Shown: positions 26,922 to 38,675 of the stretch, in pieces | Numbering within the stretch: the first letter of the stretch is position 1 | How the letters are laid out: the number at the start of each line of letters is the position of its first letter | Notes under the pieces: model-generated | Told to the model about the DNA's origin: nothing | The model's input: only the letters and a program-made list of their open reading frames with translations | Database searches by the model: none | DNA from: Combretum micranthum | Taxonomy: Eukaryota > Streptophyta > Magnoliopsida > Myrtales > Combretaceae | Assembly (NCBI GenBank): GCA_024138025.1 | Contig: JAMXBD010000364.1 | Location: 620,001-684,000 of the forward strand | Length of the DNA: 64,000 bases | Direction of reading: 5' to 3' | Translations under genes and position numbers: made by a program

Positions 26922-27730
26922 CACATTCTTCTTTTCAAAACATTAATTGTGGAGCTTGTAAAAAATATCTTTGGTTGTTTCAAGTTAAGAAAGTGAAGGT
27001 TTAAAGAAATGATTTTGTGTGTGTAAAAGAGATTATTAAAAAAGTAGATCTTAGAAATATTGTATTTATTTTCTAAAAATAACAATGTTTAGTTGGTGCA
27101 AACTTGCAAATCTTCAGTTACCTTTCTTTCACGTAAAAGAAAATAAGTATGGTTTAATTGGGAATCATCATTTTAACATTTAATGAAAGAAACTTTATTA
27201 AAACAAAGTATAATTTTGGAAAAGATTTAATTTATAAGAAATGAAAATCAAAACATTTTCATGTACATAAAACAAACTGAGTATAGTTTTTTTTGGTAAA
27301 TATCAATTAAGGTACCACCAAAACATTCATTATTTTAGATTATAAAAGAATTGAAAAAGAGATTTAAGCTTCAAAACTAGTGAAAACAAATTTTGATTTA
27401 ATATCTAGTGTCTTGTGTTCTTGTGAATTATTTCTAAACTGTTTTACTTAACCAAAGCATTCAAGGTTTTAATTCTTTAATTTTAACTCAACTAAGGTAT
27501 AAATCTTAGGGATTATAGATATAAACTTGCATTATGAACTAAATATATAGTATATGACCTCAAATGATTATATTCGCCAAAACTACAATCGTTTTGAGCC
27601 TTACAAGATCTGTTTTCGTATCTGGTCATTGACACGCAAAACAAGACTAAATATTCCAACAAACAACTTATACTATAAATATATTAAGATATTCACGAAA
27701 TATTAGATACAATTTTATTGGCTTATAAAA
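26922..27730. other. AT-rich spacer between copies C and E
   Basis: No gene or repeat is supported. The sequence is A/T-rich with a few G-poor runs. A short TTAC-rich stretch near 27600 is not clearly part of copy E. Confidence 0.5.
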
Positions 27731-27812
27731 ACATCAGTTTTTTGCTTTTATACGTGTATTTTTATCTTTATCAATAATTTAATTGTCTTCCCATTCATTA
27801 CTATTCATCTTA

Positions 27813-27849
<37 letters not shown>

Positions 27850-30640
27850 TACACCTATCCTTACAATTGTTACACTACGATAACTTTTTTTGTATACATA
27901 TAATCTATTTTACTTTATATTTTACCTTTCACATAACTTCTTCTTTATTTTCTCTCACTCCCTCTTTCCCTTTCTGCCTTGAAAAATGTGCAGCTTTGTT
28001 GCTTTTCCTTTTTTCTTCAATTTCATTTTTTTATTTTCTTTTTATACTTTAATTTATACAATTTGCCTCTATAAATACCACAACATCTCCCTCTCATTTT
28101 CACACTTTTTTCACTATAACAAAACTCTACCACATTTTTCTCTCAACTTCTCTCTCCAAGAATTTTGTCTTGTCATCATTACCCCCCTTCTTTGCAAATT
28201 GTTTAGGTAAACAGTGAACAACTCTCTTCATATATATTATGTATGGCATGAATATGTTTATATCTTAATATTTTCCACTAAATATACCCATAATGCATAT
28301 GCTAAGTAATGGAAATATAAGGAAACGCATTAAATTCATGTCATAATATTATGTGTACATTCATAATTTCATCTTGCTAGCTTAACTCTCTATATGTTAA
28401 TATATACATGTAGTACTTATAATTTTTAGAGCCTATTGCTCACTAACATAACTTTATTTATGCACATATTTTATTTTATGTTCCATATTTGTGTAAGACT
28501 AGTCAATTTCTAGTCTTGGACTTGTCCATAATCAAGTTCGAAGGAGACTAGAATAATTTAAATTTCGGGAAGCCTTGACATATATCTAGGACTCCCATAC
28601 TTTTCTTGTTATCTATTTCTATTTTATTTATGAGACTGTAAATATTTCAAATCTGGAGAAGCCTTGATAAAAATCTAAGACTTTATATTTCATTTCGTTA
28701 TGCTCATTTTTTTTTTTTCATACTGTGATAGAAATATTTTATATTCCGAGGAGTCTTGATAACAAACTAAGACTTCCATTTTTTTGTTTTAATATCTTTA
28801 TGTTCTTATTTACTTATTTCTAATTTTTATGTTCTTGGTATAATTCAATGCTATTAATTTTATTTTTATGATTGTTATTTTAAGCTCATGCACATATTTG
28901 GTCATAGATGAAATTGTTACTATGCTAAAATAGATTTCCTAAAAAAAAAAAAAGACATGAATGTTGATAATTCTTTATTATGTAAAATACTTTCCAAAAA
29001 TATTATCTCCAATACTTGAAAAATCCTTTCGTTAAGAATGAGAAATTAGAAAGAAACACTCAATTATATTTTTTTCAAAATGCCAAAACGAATTTTACCA
29101 AAATATAAATGCTGACAATTCTTGGTTACATAAAATTTTCTAGAAATCTTATTTACGATAAATGTACAAACCTTTTTATTTAAAATAAAAATTTAGAACA
29201 AGTCATTTACTTAATTTTTCTTATGCGGTAAAACTTAAAGGATTTTAAAGATAATACAATTTAGGATAATTCTTCTCTACAAACACATAGAGACTCATGT
29301 TTTGGAAAACCATTAGTTGAAAGAAGTTTATTATGAAAATGAAATATCCATGAAATCAAAATAAATATTTTTTTGTCAAGTTTCACATTTACAAAAATCT
29401 AAGAATTTAAATTTTATTTAAAAACCCAAAAGTAAAATTTCCATAAACTTAACTTTTTAACCTTCCATGAAAAGACTGTTTTAAAAAAAATTCTATTTTG
29501 GGATAACATCATTAGGATCATGCATGTTGTATGAGTTATTATCACTACTACATGATTTCTAAAGAGGAAATATTTTATACTTACCTTGGAGTGTTCAAAT
29601 GGAGTAAAACTTTGAAAATTAAAAAGGATCAAACTCTGGAACCTACTGATGTAGTCTTTTCCATGGGATTTTGAAGCCTGAATGATCTTAAATGTTTAAA
29701 ATAATCTTAGCAATAGATATAGCGTTCAAAGTAGGTAGAAAACAATCACTCATATGTGAAATTCTGACTTAAAATGAACAAGTTATAGTTGTTTTAAGTT
29801 GGAACTTTTATAATCGAGAATAATGATGCAAATAGACAAATAGAGTTAGAAATTTAAGTAGAACATATATAAAATACTCATTCTAGGTATTTCTTTTGCT
29901 CAGGTAACGATGATTATGGAATTCCTTTTCCCAAAGATTATTTCAACTAGGAACTACTTTAAAGGATAAGTGAGTTTTTTTCCTTATGATTTCGTTATTT
30001 TATCTATGCTTGTAAAAATAGTAGCACTAGTATGCTAAGAAAAGATAAAAATAGATATGTATAGGGAATTCATGGGTTATGTATGTGATTTTATATTTAT
30101 GTGATAAAGTGAAAATTAAGCATATTGTGATCTCAAATTGTTTTTTTAAGTGCTTTGATCACTTATATGTACGATTGCTTGAGGCTTATTAAATTGTTTG
30201 ATCTTCCCTTAATGAACCTTAATAAGATTTGGCTTAAGAAAAGAAAAGTTCATGAATTGCATGTCGAGTCACATTTCTTTTTGCCACTACTCCTCTATGT
30301 GGGACCAAAAATGTAAGATACCAAGCTACTTCATGAGGGACTTAAATGTTCGAGGAATACGTCCTCGTAGGATAGCCATGCTAGATGTATCACTTTGGGT
30401 AAAGATACCTAGGGGCTGGTGGTACGGTTGATTGAAACCCCAAGATGTACACACAATTTCAAGGAAGTCGGTAGACCCATTCAAAGCATTCCTTAACACT
30501 TGTCACAAAGGGGTAAATCCGTTCTATATATGGTTTCTGGATAACCATATATACTTATGTGATCATGTGTTTATTGATTAGCATACATAGCATATGTTTG
30601 AAATTAATATAGCTTGCTTGTTTGGTTGTTATGGTATGAT
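27731..30640 (-). mobile_element. Left part of decayed LTR copy E (minus strand), host of copy F
   Basis: In reverse complement it shows the family's U5 border (TACGTGTATTTTTATC near 27750), the CT-rich leader (27810-28200), the hairpin region near 28500-28535, and the conserved mid-block near 29690-29890. The tandem module that A and B carry once occurs three times here (28566-28600, 28653-28690, 28744-28778). Copy F is inserted at its right edge, with ATGAT duplicated. E is strongly diverged and its U5 end is missing or unrecognisable. It is the oldest layer of the central nest. Confidence 0.6.
27811..27847. repeat. (CT)n(AT)n microsatellite in copy E
   Basis: A run of CT units passes directly into a run of AT units. 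Confidence 0.9.
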
Positions 30641-31819
30641 TGTCACACCCCCAAGGGTACCCTAAACGTAACAACCCGCCACATATAATATCAAGACTCA
30701 AGAATGACTACCTTAGTCATGTGAAAGTCTTGGTATTGCATGTAAGGTTTCTAATACGGTAATAGGAGATGCTTTTGGGAAGTGTGGTGTAAGCAAGTAA
30801 TAATGAACATACAAGAATCTAGAAATAAAATAGATCATAATATTAATAATTAAAGGTCTATTACATAATTCTTAAGGGTATACCTCCACTAAATTCCAAG
30901 GATCGAAATAGCTAAAAGTCTTTACAATAATTTAAAATATTACATCAAAATATTTTAAAGGAATTCTAATCTAATCCTTCAAGTAGATTTCTTTCAAAAG
31001 CTCCCAAAAGAAAACTTATGCGGATAAGAGGAGACTTCAGGTACAAAAACAGATGCTCCTATGAATGCAAATATCTATAGGCGTGTAAGCTTACGGGCTT
31101 AGTGAGTATAATCCCAACATTCATACTTGAAGCAAAATATCAATCAAGTTTATTAAATAAGCAATGGGATGCAACAAGCACGTAAGCATACAAGACATAT
31201 GATTTTCCGAGAATCATATGTTGAATGAATTATGCCCTTCATTCGGGGTTAGGTATTCCACCCATTACGACCACTACTTCTTTTAAAAACCATTTTTATA
31301 GATCTTACCGGCTTCTATATACCATAAAAAACATATAGTTATCACCAGCTCCTACTAGCCATCGATTTATGTAGTTTTTACCGGCTTCTTTTTGCCACAT
31401 ACATAATATACCGGTTATGCCTACCACTACTATCATACACTTGTCCCACTAATTATATAACAGCGAATGCAATGTGACTCAACATATAAAGTGCATGCCT
31501 GAACTTTTATTTAAAGCCTAGCTGTTATATTTTAATTTCTTACAAGTGATCAACTAATTTTAAACATTTCAACGTGATAATAAGCATACAATTTATTACA
31601 AGCATTTCATGCTTCGATATACTTAATATTCTTTCAACATGTTATCATACATCTTCAATTTTATCTTTCCTTAAGTCTAATACAACTAAATTTACAAGCA
31701 CAAACATAAGCATGAAAAATAAGGGGAGTAGACTCACTCGACTAAGTCGATACTTCTCTCTTATGGATGAGTCGATCGGTTAATCTACTAATCAAAGTAA
31801 TCCTTCGGGTATGAACACT

Positions 31820-33591
31820 TGATAAGATCATATTTTATACAACTTGTTGAGATTCATAAGAGCTAGAATGGATTTTTGTTTTGATTAAAATTCATGTTTC
31901 AGGACTAATTTAGACAAAGAAATCAAAACAAGAGACTTTGAATCAAAAATGGGAAAAATTGAAGTAAAGGCCAACATTTCAATATTTAAAGCTGTCGGCG
32001 TTCAGACGGCTTACACCCAAGGCCGCTACCAGCACTGCCAGCTTTGCAAGATATTCACCCAACAACACTGTAAGCCGCCTCAAAGCTGCCGGCGTAGAAG
32101 ATGAAGAAGCCAGCGTACTAGAAGGCCAGCAGCTCAGAATTGGAAAGTCACCAGCTTTGAAGGAGTTACAATATACACCCGCTCCTAAGCCGTCGGCGTT
32201 GGGGTAGTGTAGGTCAAAGAACTGAAGAGACATAAAGATAACAAAAGCTTGAAGGAAATTGAAGCGACAAATCTGTTGGAATGTCTAAGCCGGTATGAAA
32301 GCCGCCGGCTTTGGAACGACGTTCGTTATAAATTGGTGCAATGCTTCATTTCTGATCACATACGCCGGCTAGATCTATATCTACGCTGCCGGCGTAGAAG
32401 CGGCCTACATGTGTAACTAAAGTTGTAGCTTACCAGTGCACTGCCAGCGCAAAGGAGAAAATGATGATACGCCGCCTGTAAGCCGCCGGCGTAGGATCCA
32501 TAACTGCCGGCTTTGAATGAAACTGCCATTTTTCTTTAATGATTTGTTACAAAATTTTTCCTATAAATAGGGGGTCTTCTCCTCACTTTCTAAATCATCC
32601 CAAGTAGCTATGAAATACACTATAATACATAGATTAGAATTAGCATTTCATAGAGATTTTTGAAGAGATATTGAAGTTTTTCAAGAATTTGCAAGTGAAG
32701 CTTTGATATTTTGAATTGGTGATATCTGATCTTTCTTTTTATGCAATTCATATATCTGAATATTCTGATCATAATGAAATCATTTGCAATTTCTTATCTG
32801 ATTTTTGAATCATCATCCATGAGTAGCTAAATCCTTTTTGTGGGAAGTTGATGAAGCTTTAAACATGCTAAAATGATCTTTGAAACCATGTTATAAGATA
32901 GTTAGAATCATGAATATTCATATTGAATTCTGATTATTCATCATATTTTGGTGTATAAGAATTCTGATAACTCGGAAGGGAAATTAGGGTTCATATGAAT
33001 TCATAAATTGAGATTAAATTACAATTGCGGAAGTGGCGGAGTTTAATCTAATTTAGAAATTGTCCATGAATATTAATGCAATTTTATATTGATTTCTCAC
33101 TAAGGAATTAGGGATGTTAATATAAAGTATTAGTCAATTATAGAATCGAAAGTTTATAATTGTAATTTTGATTCCACGAATAATTTATTTAGCGGAAGCT
33201 ATTGAATTGTTTTTGGTTTAAAAGGTTTTTAACTCTGTTTTAAATCTTTACAATTTCTTATGAATATCCATGAATCTAATTATCATTATAACATGAATTC
33301 AAGTTGATTGGCAATAGTTTAAAGTGGATTTGCTCCTTCCCATATTTTTCTAACATATCACTCTCTTCAAAAGCTCACTGCATTCATAGTAGATACTTAA
33401 TTAGATAATTTAGTTTAATCTTAATCATTCTAAAAGATCAATTGCCTAGATATTAGTATTAGTTGATAACTGTCTAGTAGTTAATAGAACTCTGTGAGAT
33501 CGACACTTGACTAATGCTATATTACAAGATAAGGCCCAGTACGCTTGCTGGATAAGATGCTTTAAAAATTCAATACTAATTTAGCACATCA
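31820..33591 (+). repeat. Athila 5' LTR
   Basis: It runs from TGATAAGATCATATT to ATTTAGCACATCA and aligns end to end with 45820-47584. U3 (31820 to about 32560) carries a dense set of GC-rich motifs built on GCCGGC. R-U5 is AT-rich. Compared with the 3' LTR, several CG or CNG sites in the GC-rich part are changed to TG or CA. Confidence 0.93.
32562..32570 (+). promoter_or_regulatory. TATA box of the Athila 5' LTR
   Basis: TATAAATAG followed by GGGG and a CT-rich stretch is a good plant core promoter for the element's genomic RNA. The equivalent point in the 3' LTR (about 46551) reads TATAAAGGGG, so the two LTRs may differ in promoter strength. Confidence 0.6.
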
Positions 33592-33598
33592 AGTTTTC

Positions 33599-33616
33599 TG
33601 GCGCCGTTGCCGGGGA
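33599..33616 (+). other. Athila primer binding site (tRNA-Asp type)
   Basis: TGGCGCCGTTGCCGGGGA is complementary to the 3' end expected of plant tRNA-Asp, the usual primer of Athila elements. It lies 7 bases after the LTR end, where minus-strand DNA synthesis would begin. Confidence 0.85.
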
Positions 33617-33700
33617 TCTTATTAATATTAGACTACCTTCAGCTTTGCTAGTAGTTTAGGTTTAAGTTAGTTTTGATTTTTTTTTCTTTTTGCAGGTTTT

Positions 33701-34926
33701 ATGCGAAGAAGTAGAAGTTCTGGACTTCTACCTTTAGACCTTGAGATTGAAAGAACCTTGCATCAACAGAGAAGAGAGAACCAAAGAAGAGGAGTAATGG
33801 CACAAAATCAAGAACAAGGAAACAATGACAACAACAACCAGTTGCAACCAGCTGCTCCCGCTCCAAGGGCAATTCGAGACTATACAGTACCTACTATTCA
33901 AGATCTAGCCATAAGAATGCCCACTGTGGAGGCTAACAACTTTGAGCTTAAACCGTCCCTGATTCAAATGGTTGAGTCACATCAATTTGGAGGATATCCG
34001 AATGAGACGCCAGATGAACACCTTGCCAAATTTCTTCAGTACACCAACACTGTCAAACTTAATGGTGTAAGAAACGAAGTCATCCGACTGCAGCTTTTCC
34101 CTTTTTCTCTTAGGGATAAAGCCTTGGCATGGTACAATTCCCAACCTCCAGATTCAATCACTACATGGGATGATCTGACAAAAAAGTTTTTGAAGAGATT
34201 CTTCCCTCCAGCAAGAACCGCCTTATTAAGAAATGAGATCTCCAACTTCACCAAATTCCCTGGTGAATCATTATATGATGCTTGGGAAAGATTCAAAGAG
34301 GTGGTCAGAAAATGTCCACACCACGGTTTACCCGATAATCTACTGATAAAAAATTTCTACCTCAGTCTTGATGAAGCTTTAAGGTCCTTAGTAGATGCTA
34401 CATCGGGAGGATCACTGATGGGAAAAGCATATGAGGAAGCTAGTGAGATTATTGAAGAATTAGCTTCCGCGGCTTATAATTGGAGTTGTGAAAGAACAAG
34501 ATCTAAAGTAGCATCTGTGGAAGACAAAGAAGATATATCACAACTCAAGTAAGTAAACTCACAACTACAAATTCTTCCAATAAAAAACAAGTGTTTTGTT
34601 GTGAGATTTGCTCAGGTCCACACTCTTCTTTCGAGTGCCCGCATGGATCATCATCAAATAATGAGCAGCTCAACTATGTGGGAAATTTCCAAAAGGGTAA
34701 TTTTGGAAACACATATCATCCGAATATGCGGAATCATCCCAATTTGTCATATCGGAATGATGCCAATGTTCTAAAGCCACCACCTGGTTTCCAAGGACAA
34801 GGATATGCAAGAAATGCCCCACCTCAACAGCAAATTCAATCCTCCACTGACGCATTACTGAGGGATTTCATTGTCACTACAACAAACTCACTCAGTAATC
34901 AGAATGCAATCATTCAAGATTTGTAA
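33701..34926 (+). pseudogene. gag: Athila gag (capsid/nucleocapsid), frame-broken
   Basis: The first ORF (33701-34552, 283 residues) begins with a basic, glutamine-rich N-terminus. It then has a Retrotrans_gag domain (about residues 85-230) with ALAWYNSQPP, TWDDLTKKFLKRFFP and ESLYDAWERFKEVVRKCPHHG, all usual for plant Ty3/gypsy capsid. A frameshift near 34550 leads into a second frame with a zinc knuckle of the form CX2CX3HX4C (CEICSGPHSSFEC, about 34594-34632), which would bind the genomic RNA. This is followed by an asparagine/proline/glutamine-rich stretch. A TAA at 34924-34926 stops the frame in a conserved stretch, and the same frame continues directly after it. The start at 33701 follows a TTTTTGCAG sequence that resembles a splice acceptor. 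Confidence 0.88.
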
Positions 34927-36086
34927 GGGAAACTCCATCAACTTGCACAACAAGTGAGTAGTAGACCATCTGGGTCTTTACTAAGCAACACGGAGGAGAA
35001 TCCCAAGTCTGTAAATGCAATCACTCTGAGAAGTGGTAAGGAGATTGCTCCAGTTGAGGAAACTATCAAGGATCAAGAGGAAATTCCACCACAAAACAAC
35101 AAAGGGAAACGAAAGGTGGAGGACACTATTAAAAAACCACAAGAGGTGAAATCATATGTTCCTCTCATCCCTTTTCTAGGAAGATTAAAGCAACAAAGAC
35201 TTGATAAGCAATTTTCAAAATTCCTGGATGTTTTCAAGAAGCTGCACATCAACATTCCATTTTTAGAAATAATTCAAGGAATGCCTTCCTATGCAAAATT
35301 CATCAAAGAGTTGCTATCCAACAAGAAGAAGATTGATGGAAATGTGATACTCACTGGAGAATGTTCCATGATCCTACAGAAACATACGCCCAATCTACCC
35401 ACTAAACTTCGAGATCAGGGAAGTTTTACTATTCCCTGCACCATTGGTGATTGTCATTTTGATAAAGTTTTAATTGATTCTGGTGTAAGTATCAACTTAA
35501 TGCCTTTATTGGTATTTAAAAAACTAGACTTGGAGATTGTAAGGATACACATGTAACCTTGCAACTTGCTGATAGAAGTGTAAAATACCCTAGGGGTATT
35601 GTGGAAAATGTCCTAGTTAAAGTTAACAAATTCTTTTTCCCTGTGGATTTTGTAGTTTTAGACAAGGATGAAGATAGGGAAGTTCCCATGATCTTGGGCA
35701 GACCATTCCTTGCAATAGGTAAAGCACTAATTGATGTGGAACAAGGACAACTTACATTACTGGTGATGGATGAATAGGTTACTTTCAATGTCTATGAGGC
35801 AATGAAGAAATTTGATGATACTGATGCCTGTTACACCATCAATACCATTGATGAGCTGGTTTCTGAGTCGCTTGAGGAACAAACTGGTGTGGAGACTATA
35901 GAATCTGTCTTGAGAGACTTGGACAATTGGAGTGATGAAGAGGATGAAGAAATACTGGAAGATGTACCAATGATCAAAACCAGGTATTATGAAACATTGG
36001 GTAGAAATGAGCAGAAGCAAGTTCCATCTTTAACGCAACCACCGACCTTGGAACTTAAACCCCTTCTTGATCATATAAAGTATGCT
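34927..36086 (+). pseudogene. pol: Athila protease region of the polyprotein, frame-broken and cut by an insertion
   Basis: The frame continues from gag with the conserved NAITLRSGKE block (near 35010). The aspartic protease follows: FTIPCTIGDCHFDKVLIDSG at about 35425-35484, with an intact catalytic D-S-G triad. Many Athila copies have D-L-G there. A single-base loss near 35530 shifts the frame, which resumes as VTLQLADRSVKYPRGIVENV and DREVPMILGRPFLA (the second protease strand region). An in-frame TAG lies at 35775-35777. The next part is acidic and ends LELKPLLDHIKYA, the usual join to RT. There the 2.78-kb insertion at 36087 breaks the gene; the reading resumes at 38863. Confidence 0.85.
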
Positions 36087-36598
36087 TGATGCGATCTATA
36101 GAACCCTAGGTATATTAAACCTAGAACCTTATAACCGTAAGGGAATCAAATCCCCAAAGGACCGTCTTGAACAAGCAATCATTCACCGGAACTAGACCCC
36201 AATCGAACCTGTCAATTGAAACCTAAGTTATCAAAGAAGAATTCCCTCAACCGTTTAGATTGAAGAAAATCAAAGAGAGTTCTTTTGCAAAGAACCAAGA
36301 GAGAGTTTTCCCTCAAAGAAGATTAATTTCAATTCAATATTGTCAAAGTCTGATCTCTATATTTCATACTAGCCTTAATATATAGGCTATTACAAGGCAG
36401 TTACGTAACTGAAAAAACATAATTACGGCAGTTACATAACCGATAACGTAACTGAAAAAAAAAACCTAAAACAGTTACAATATTTGAAATATGCTATTTT
36501 AACTTGAAACATTTAAACTATCAAAAAAATATCCCTAAAAATCCTTTAATCTCTTGTATCCCAAACTTTGACTTGTGATTTAATGATCATAACTCCCG

Positions 36599-36922
36599 TC
36601 AACAAGCCTTCTTTTCCTTTAACTGGATTATTGATCTTGAACTTGATGGCTCAATTGATGATGCTATCTGGATCACATCATTCCGTCCTTCTTCAAAAAG
36701 ATTCGACCTCGAATCTTCATTCTTGGACTCTTCTAAATGGCATGGATGGAATTTAGATTGATGTTTAATTCCATTTGGAAGTTTCAGATAAAACCCATCT
36801 TTGGTTTCCTGCAGTTGTGAAGCAATTTTACTGGGAAAAGAACAATTAAGGTCATTAGTTGAAAAACAATTTTCACTCTTAATCTCTTTTTTTATCTCTT
36901 TCACTTTTTGCATTTTCATCAA
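36599..36922 (-). pseudogene. Remnant of a Ty3/gypsy pol C-terminal tail
   Basis: The reverse-strand ORF of 107 residues contains EDSRSNLFEEGRND. It resembles the S-R-x-N-x-F-x-E-x-G-x-N-D tail that closes many plant gypsy polyproteins just before the polypurine tract. It sits directly upstream (minus sense) of that tract and the LTR-like end. No catalytic motif is present. The assignment rests on this tail motif and on position. Confidence 0.55.
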
Positions 36923-37067
36923 TCAGATTTATTTGCTTTTCGCTCTTCTCAGTGCTCACTAGTGTGTTGTTATCATTTTTTTTTCAAAGTCTCACTCCTT
37001 TCTTCACTCTCAATCTTTTCTAAAGCAATCTTTACTTTTTCTCTTTGTTTTGTTCTCTCATTTTCTC

Positions 37068-37595
37068 TTAATTTTTCACTCTCCCTGTGTTTTGCAAAAG
37101 ATTGCCTAAGTTCATCAAATCCTCATACACTTGCAAGGAATTGAGAAATGTTAAGTTCACACGTCTTTGGTTTAGAACAAGAGTATAGCGATTCTTGATT
37201 TCATCAAACTTGGCCTTCCTATCCAAATGCCATGGCTGCCCCAAAAGAATATGACATGTTTCCATTGGTACCACATCACACAATACTTCATCTTGATACT
37301 TTCCAATGGAAAAAGATAATAGAATATGCTTAGTCACCTGAATTTCTTCATACTCTTCTGTCAACTGTAATTTATATGGTGTTTGAAGATCCAAAGTTTG
37401 TGGACTCAATTTCTCCACTAACAAAGTACTAATAAAATTTTTACAACACCCACTATCAATCCTCAAACTGCATACCACGCCACTCATATCATTCACATGG
37501 CATCGAGTATAAAATTCAGAATCAAATGAGAATTCATCAATCCTCAACAGATTTGCATTCACTCTCATTATGGCTTCTTTTTTTTTTTTTATCAC
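37068..37595 (-). CDS. Retropepsin-like protein of the nested gypsy-derived insertion
   Basis: The 175-residue reverse-strand ORF is open and matches the plant gypsy protease module: CSLRIDSGCCKNFISTLLVE holds the catalytic D-S-G (near residue 49), followed by TPYKLQLTEEYEEIQVTKHI, SIGKYQDEVLCDVVPMETCH and ILLGQPWHLDRKAKFD. In related elements the protease is processed from a gag-pol polyprotein. Here gag and RT are absent on either side, so this is a leftover domain whose expression is doubtful. The start is taken at the first ATG. A second ATG ten codons on (MRVNANLLRIDEF) is equally possible. Confidence 0.75.
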   Translation of the reverse strand: MIKKKKEAIMRVNANLLRIDEFSFDSEFYTRCHVNDMSGVVCSLRIDSGCCKNFISTLLVEKLSPQTLDLQTPYKLQLTEEYEEIQVTKHILLSFSIGKYQDEVLCDVVPMETCHILLGQPWHLDRKAKFDEIKNRYTLVLNQRRVNLTFLNSLQVYEDLMNLGNLLQNTGRVKN

Positions 37596-37961
37596 TAATT
37601 TCTCTCTTCTTTTTTTTTTTTAATAAAATTTTGAATTTCTCCCTTTCTCTCTCTCTCTCTCTCTCTTTTTGAAAAATGAAACAATATAAAGATGGTTCTT
37701 TTCTTTCTTTTCTTTTTTTTTCTCCAAATCCAAATCGAACCCTAAAAATCAAAGCTTTTTTTTTTTTATACCCTAGATCTAAAGATCACAACTTTTCATA
37801 AAAGAACCCAAACAACAGACCAATCAAAATCAAATCCTTTTTTTTTTTAATCCTAATAAGATAAATCTAACAAATCAAAAACATAACCGAGAGATATGAA
37901 CGATTAAAGTGTTACCTCTAATCGAACTGGAATATGGATTTACTTGATTCAAGAAGCCGAA

Positions 37962-37973
37962 GCTCTAATACCA
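37962..37973 (-). other. tRNA-Met-type primer binding site of the nested insertion
   Basis: On the minus strand this reads TGGTATTAGAGC, one base different from the common tRNA-iMet primer site TGGTATCAGAGC. Two bases upstream is CTTATCA, a plausible LTR end. It shows which way the insertion was reverse-transcribed. Confidence 0.6.
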
Positions 37974-38273
37974 AATGATAAGCTCCCAAGGGGGTTAACA
38001 ATTTTTCACAATCTTTTTGGGTTTTCAAATTTTAAAGGAAAACAGAAATAAATGATATGGATGATATTATTAGTCGATAGGTGCCACGACTAACAAAAAT
38101 CAAACTGGTTTGTGAATGGAATCACAAATCGATATACCTCACGATTTGTAAAAACTCTCACGAATTGCTAAAGGAATATAAAAATTCAATCAGCAAGAAG
38201 AATAAAGAAAATTATAATTCTCAATATTCATAACATGTATTGACAATCCTATCAATTGCAAGAGAGAACTCTC

Positions 38274-38675
38274 TCACATGAACTCACCAAAATAGAAATC
38301 AACTAAAACCTTTTTCTCATCAGCAGATTTTCTAGGTTCAACCCAAACCACTTGCAACTCTTTCTTCTCCTCCTTCTGCTGATTTAAATTCTTTTCATAA
38401 CTTTTAAAGAAACGCTCAAAATCCTTTTCAAGTGTATTAAATGCTTGTCTAATTTCACCCAACAACAAATTTTTGTAATCTGAAGTACCATCATGATATT
38501 TTCGAGATCGTTTTTCTGGGTAATTCAGATCATTTTGTTTATAAGATTGCTCCTTTCGATAATACAAATCTTCATGAGTACGTCTATGAGATCGCTTACT
38601 TCGATAATTCAAATTATCTTCAACATGCCTTGAACGACCCTTTATGAAAATCCTTTCTTTGATGTTGAATCTCAT
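38274..38675 (-). CDS. Unrecognised charged ORF in the right part of the nested insertion
   Basis: This is a reverse-strand ORF of 133 residues. The N-terminal half is rich in R, Y, H and D with repeated motifs (NYRSKRSHRR, NYPEKRSRKY). The C-terminal half is predicted helical and strongly charged (FERFFKSYEKNLNQQKEEKK). Similar basic, RS/RY-rich leaders occur before gag in some plant gypsy elements, but I see no diagnostic motif. It lies on the far side of the primer site from the protease ORF, an odd place for gag, which supports a rearrangement. Function unknown. Confidence 0.35.
   Translation of the reverse strand: MRFNIKERIFIKGRSRHVEDNLNYRSKRSHRRTHEDLYYRKEQSYKQNDLNYPEKRSRKYHDGTSDYKNLLLGEIRQAFNTLEKDFERFFKSYEKNLNQQKEEKKELQVVWVEPRKSADEKKVLVDFYFGEFM

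Noticed and set aside
27783..28210. Two overlapping forward ORFs rich in S, L, I, Y and F
   Set aside because: These are the CT/AT microsatellite and leader of LTR copy E read through; no domain.
7943..30640. Copies A and E as the two LTRs of one minus-strand element
   Set aside because: They are far apart in divergence, each shows its own context, and no gag-pol lies between; only other solo LTRs and spacer do.
31979..32233. 84-codon reverse ORF in the Athila 5' LTR
   Set aside because: It is caused by the GC-rich motif field, which lacks stop codons; no homology recognised.
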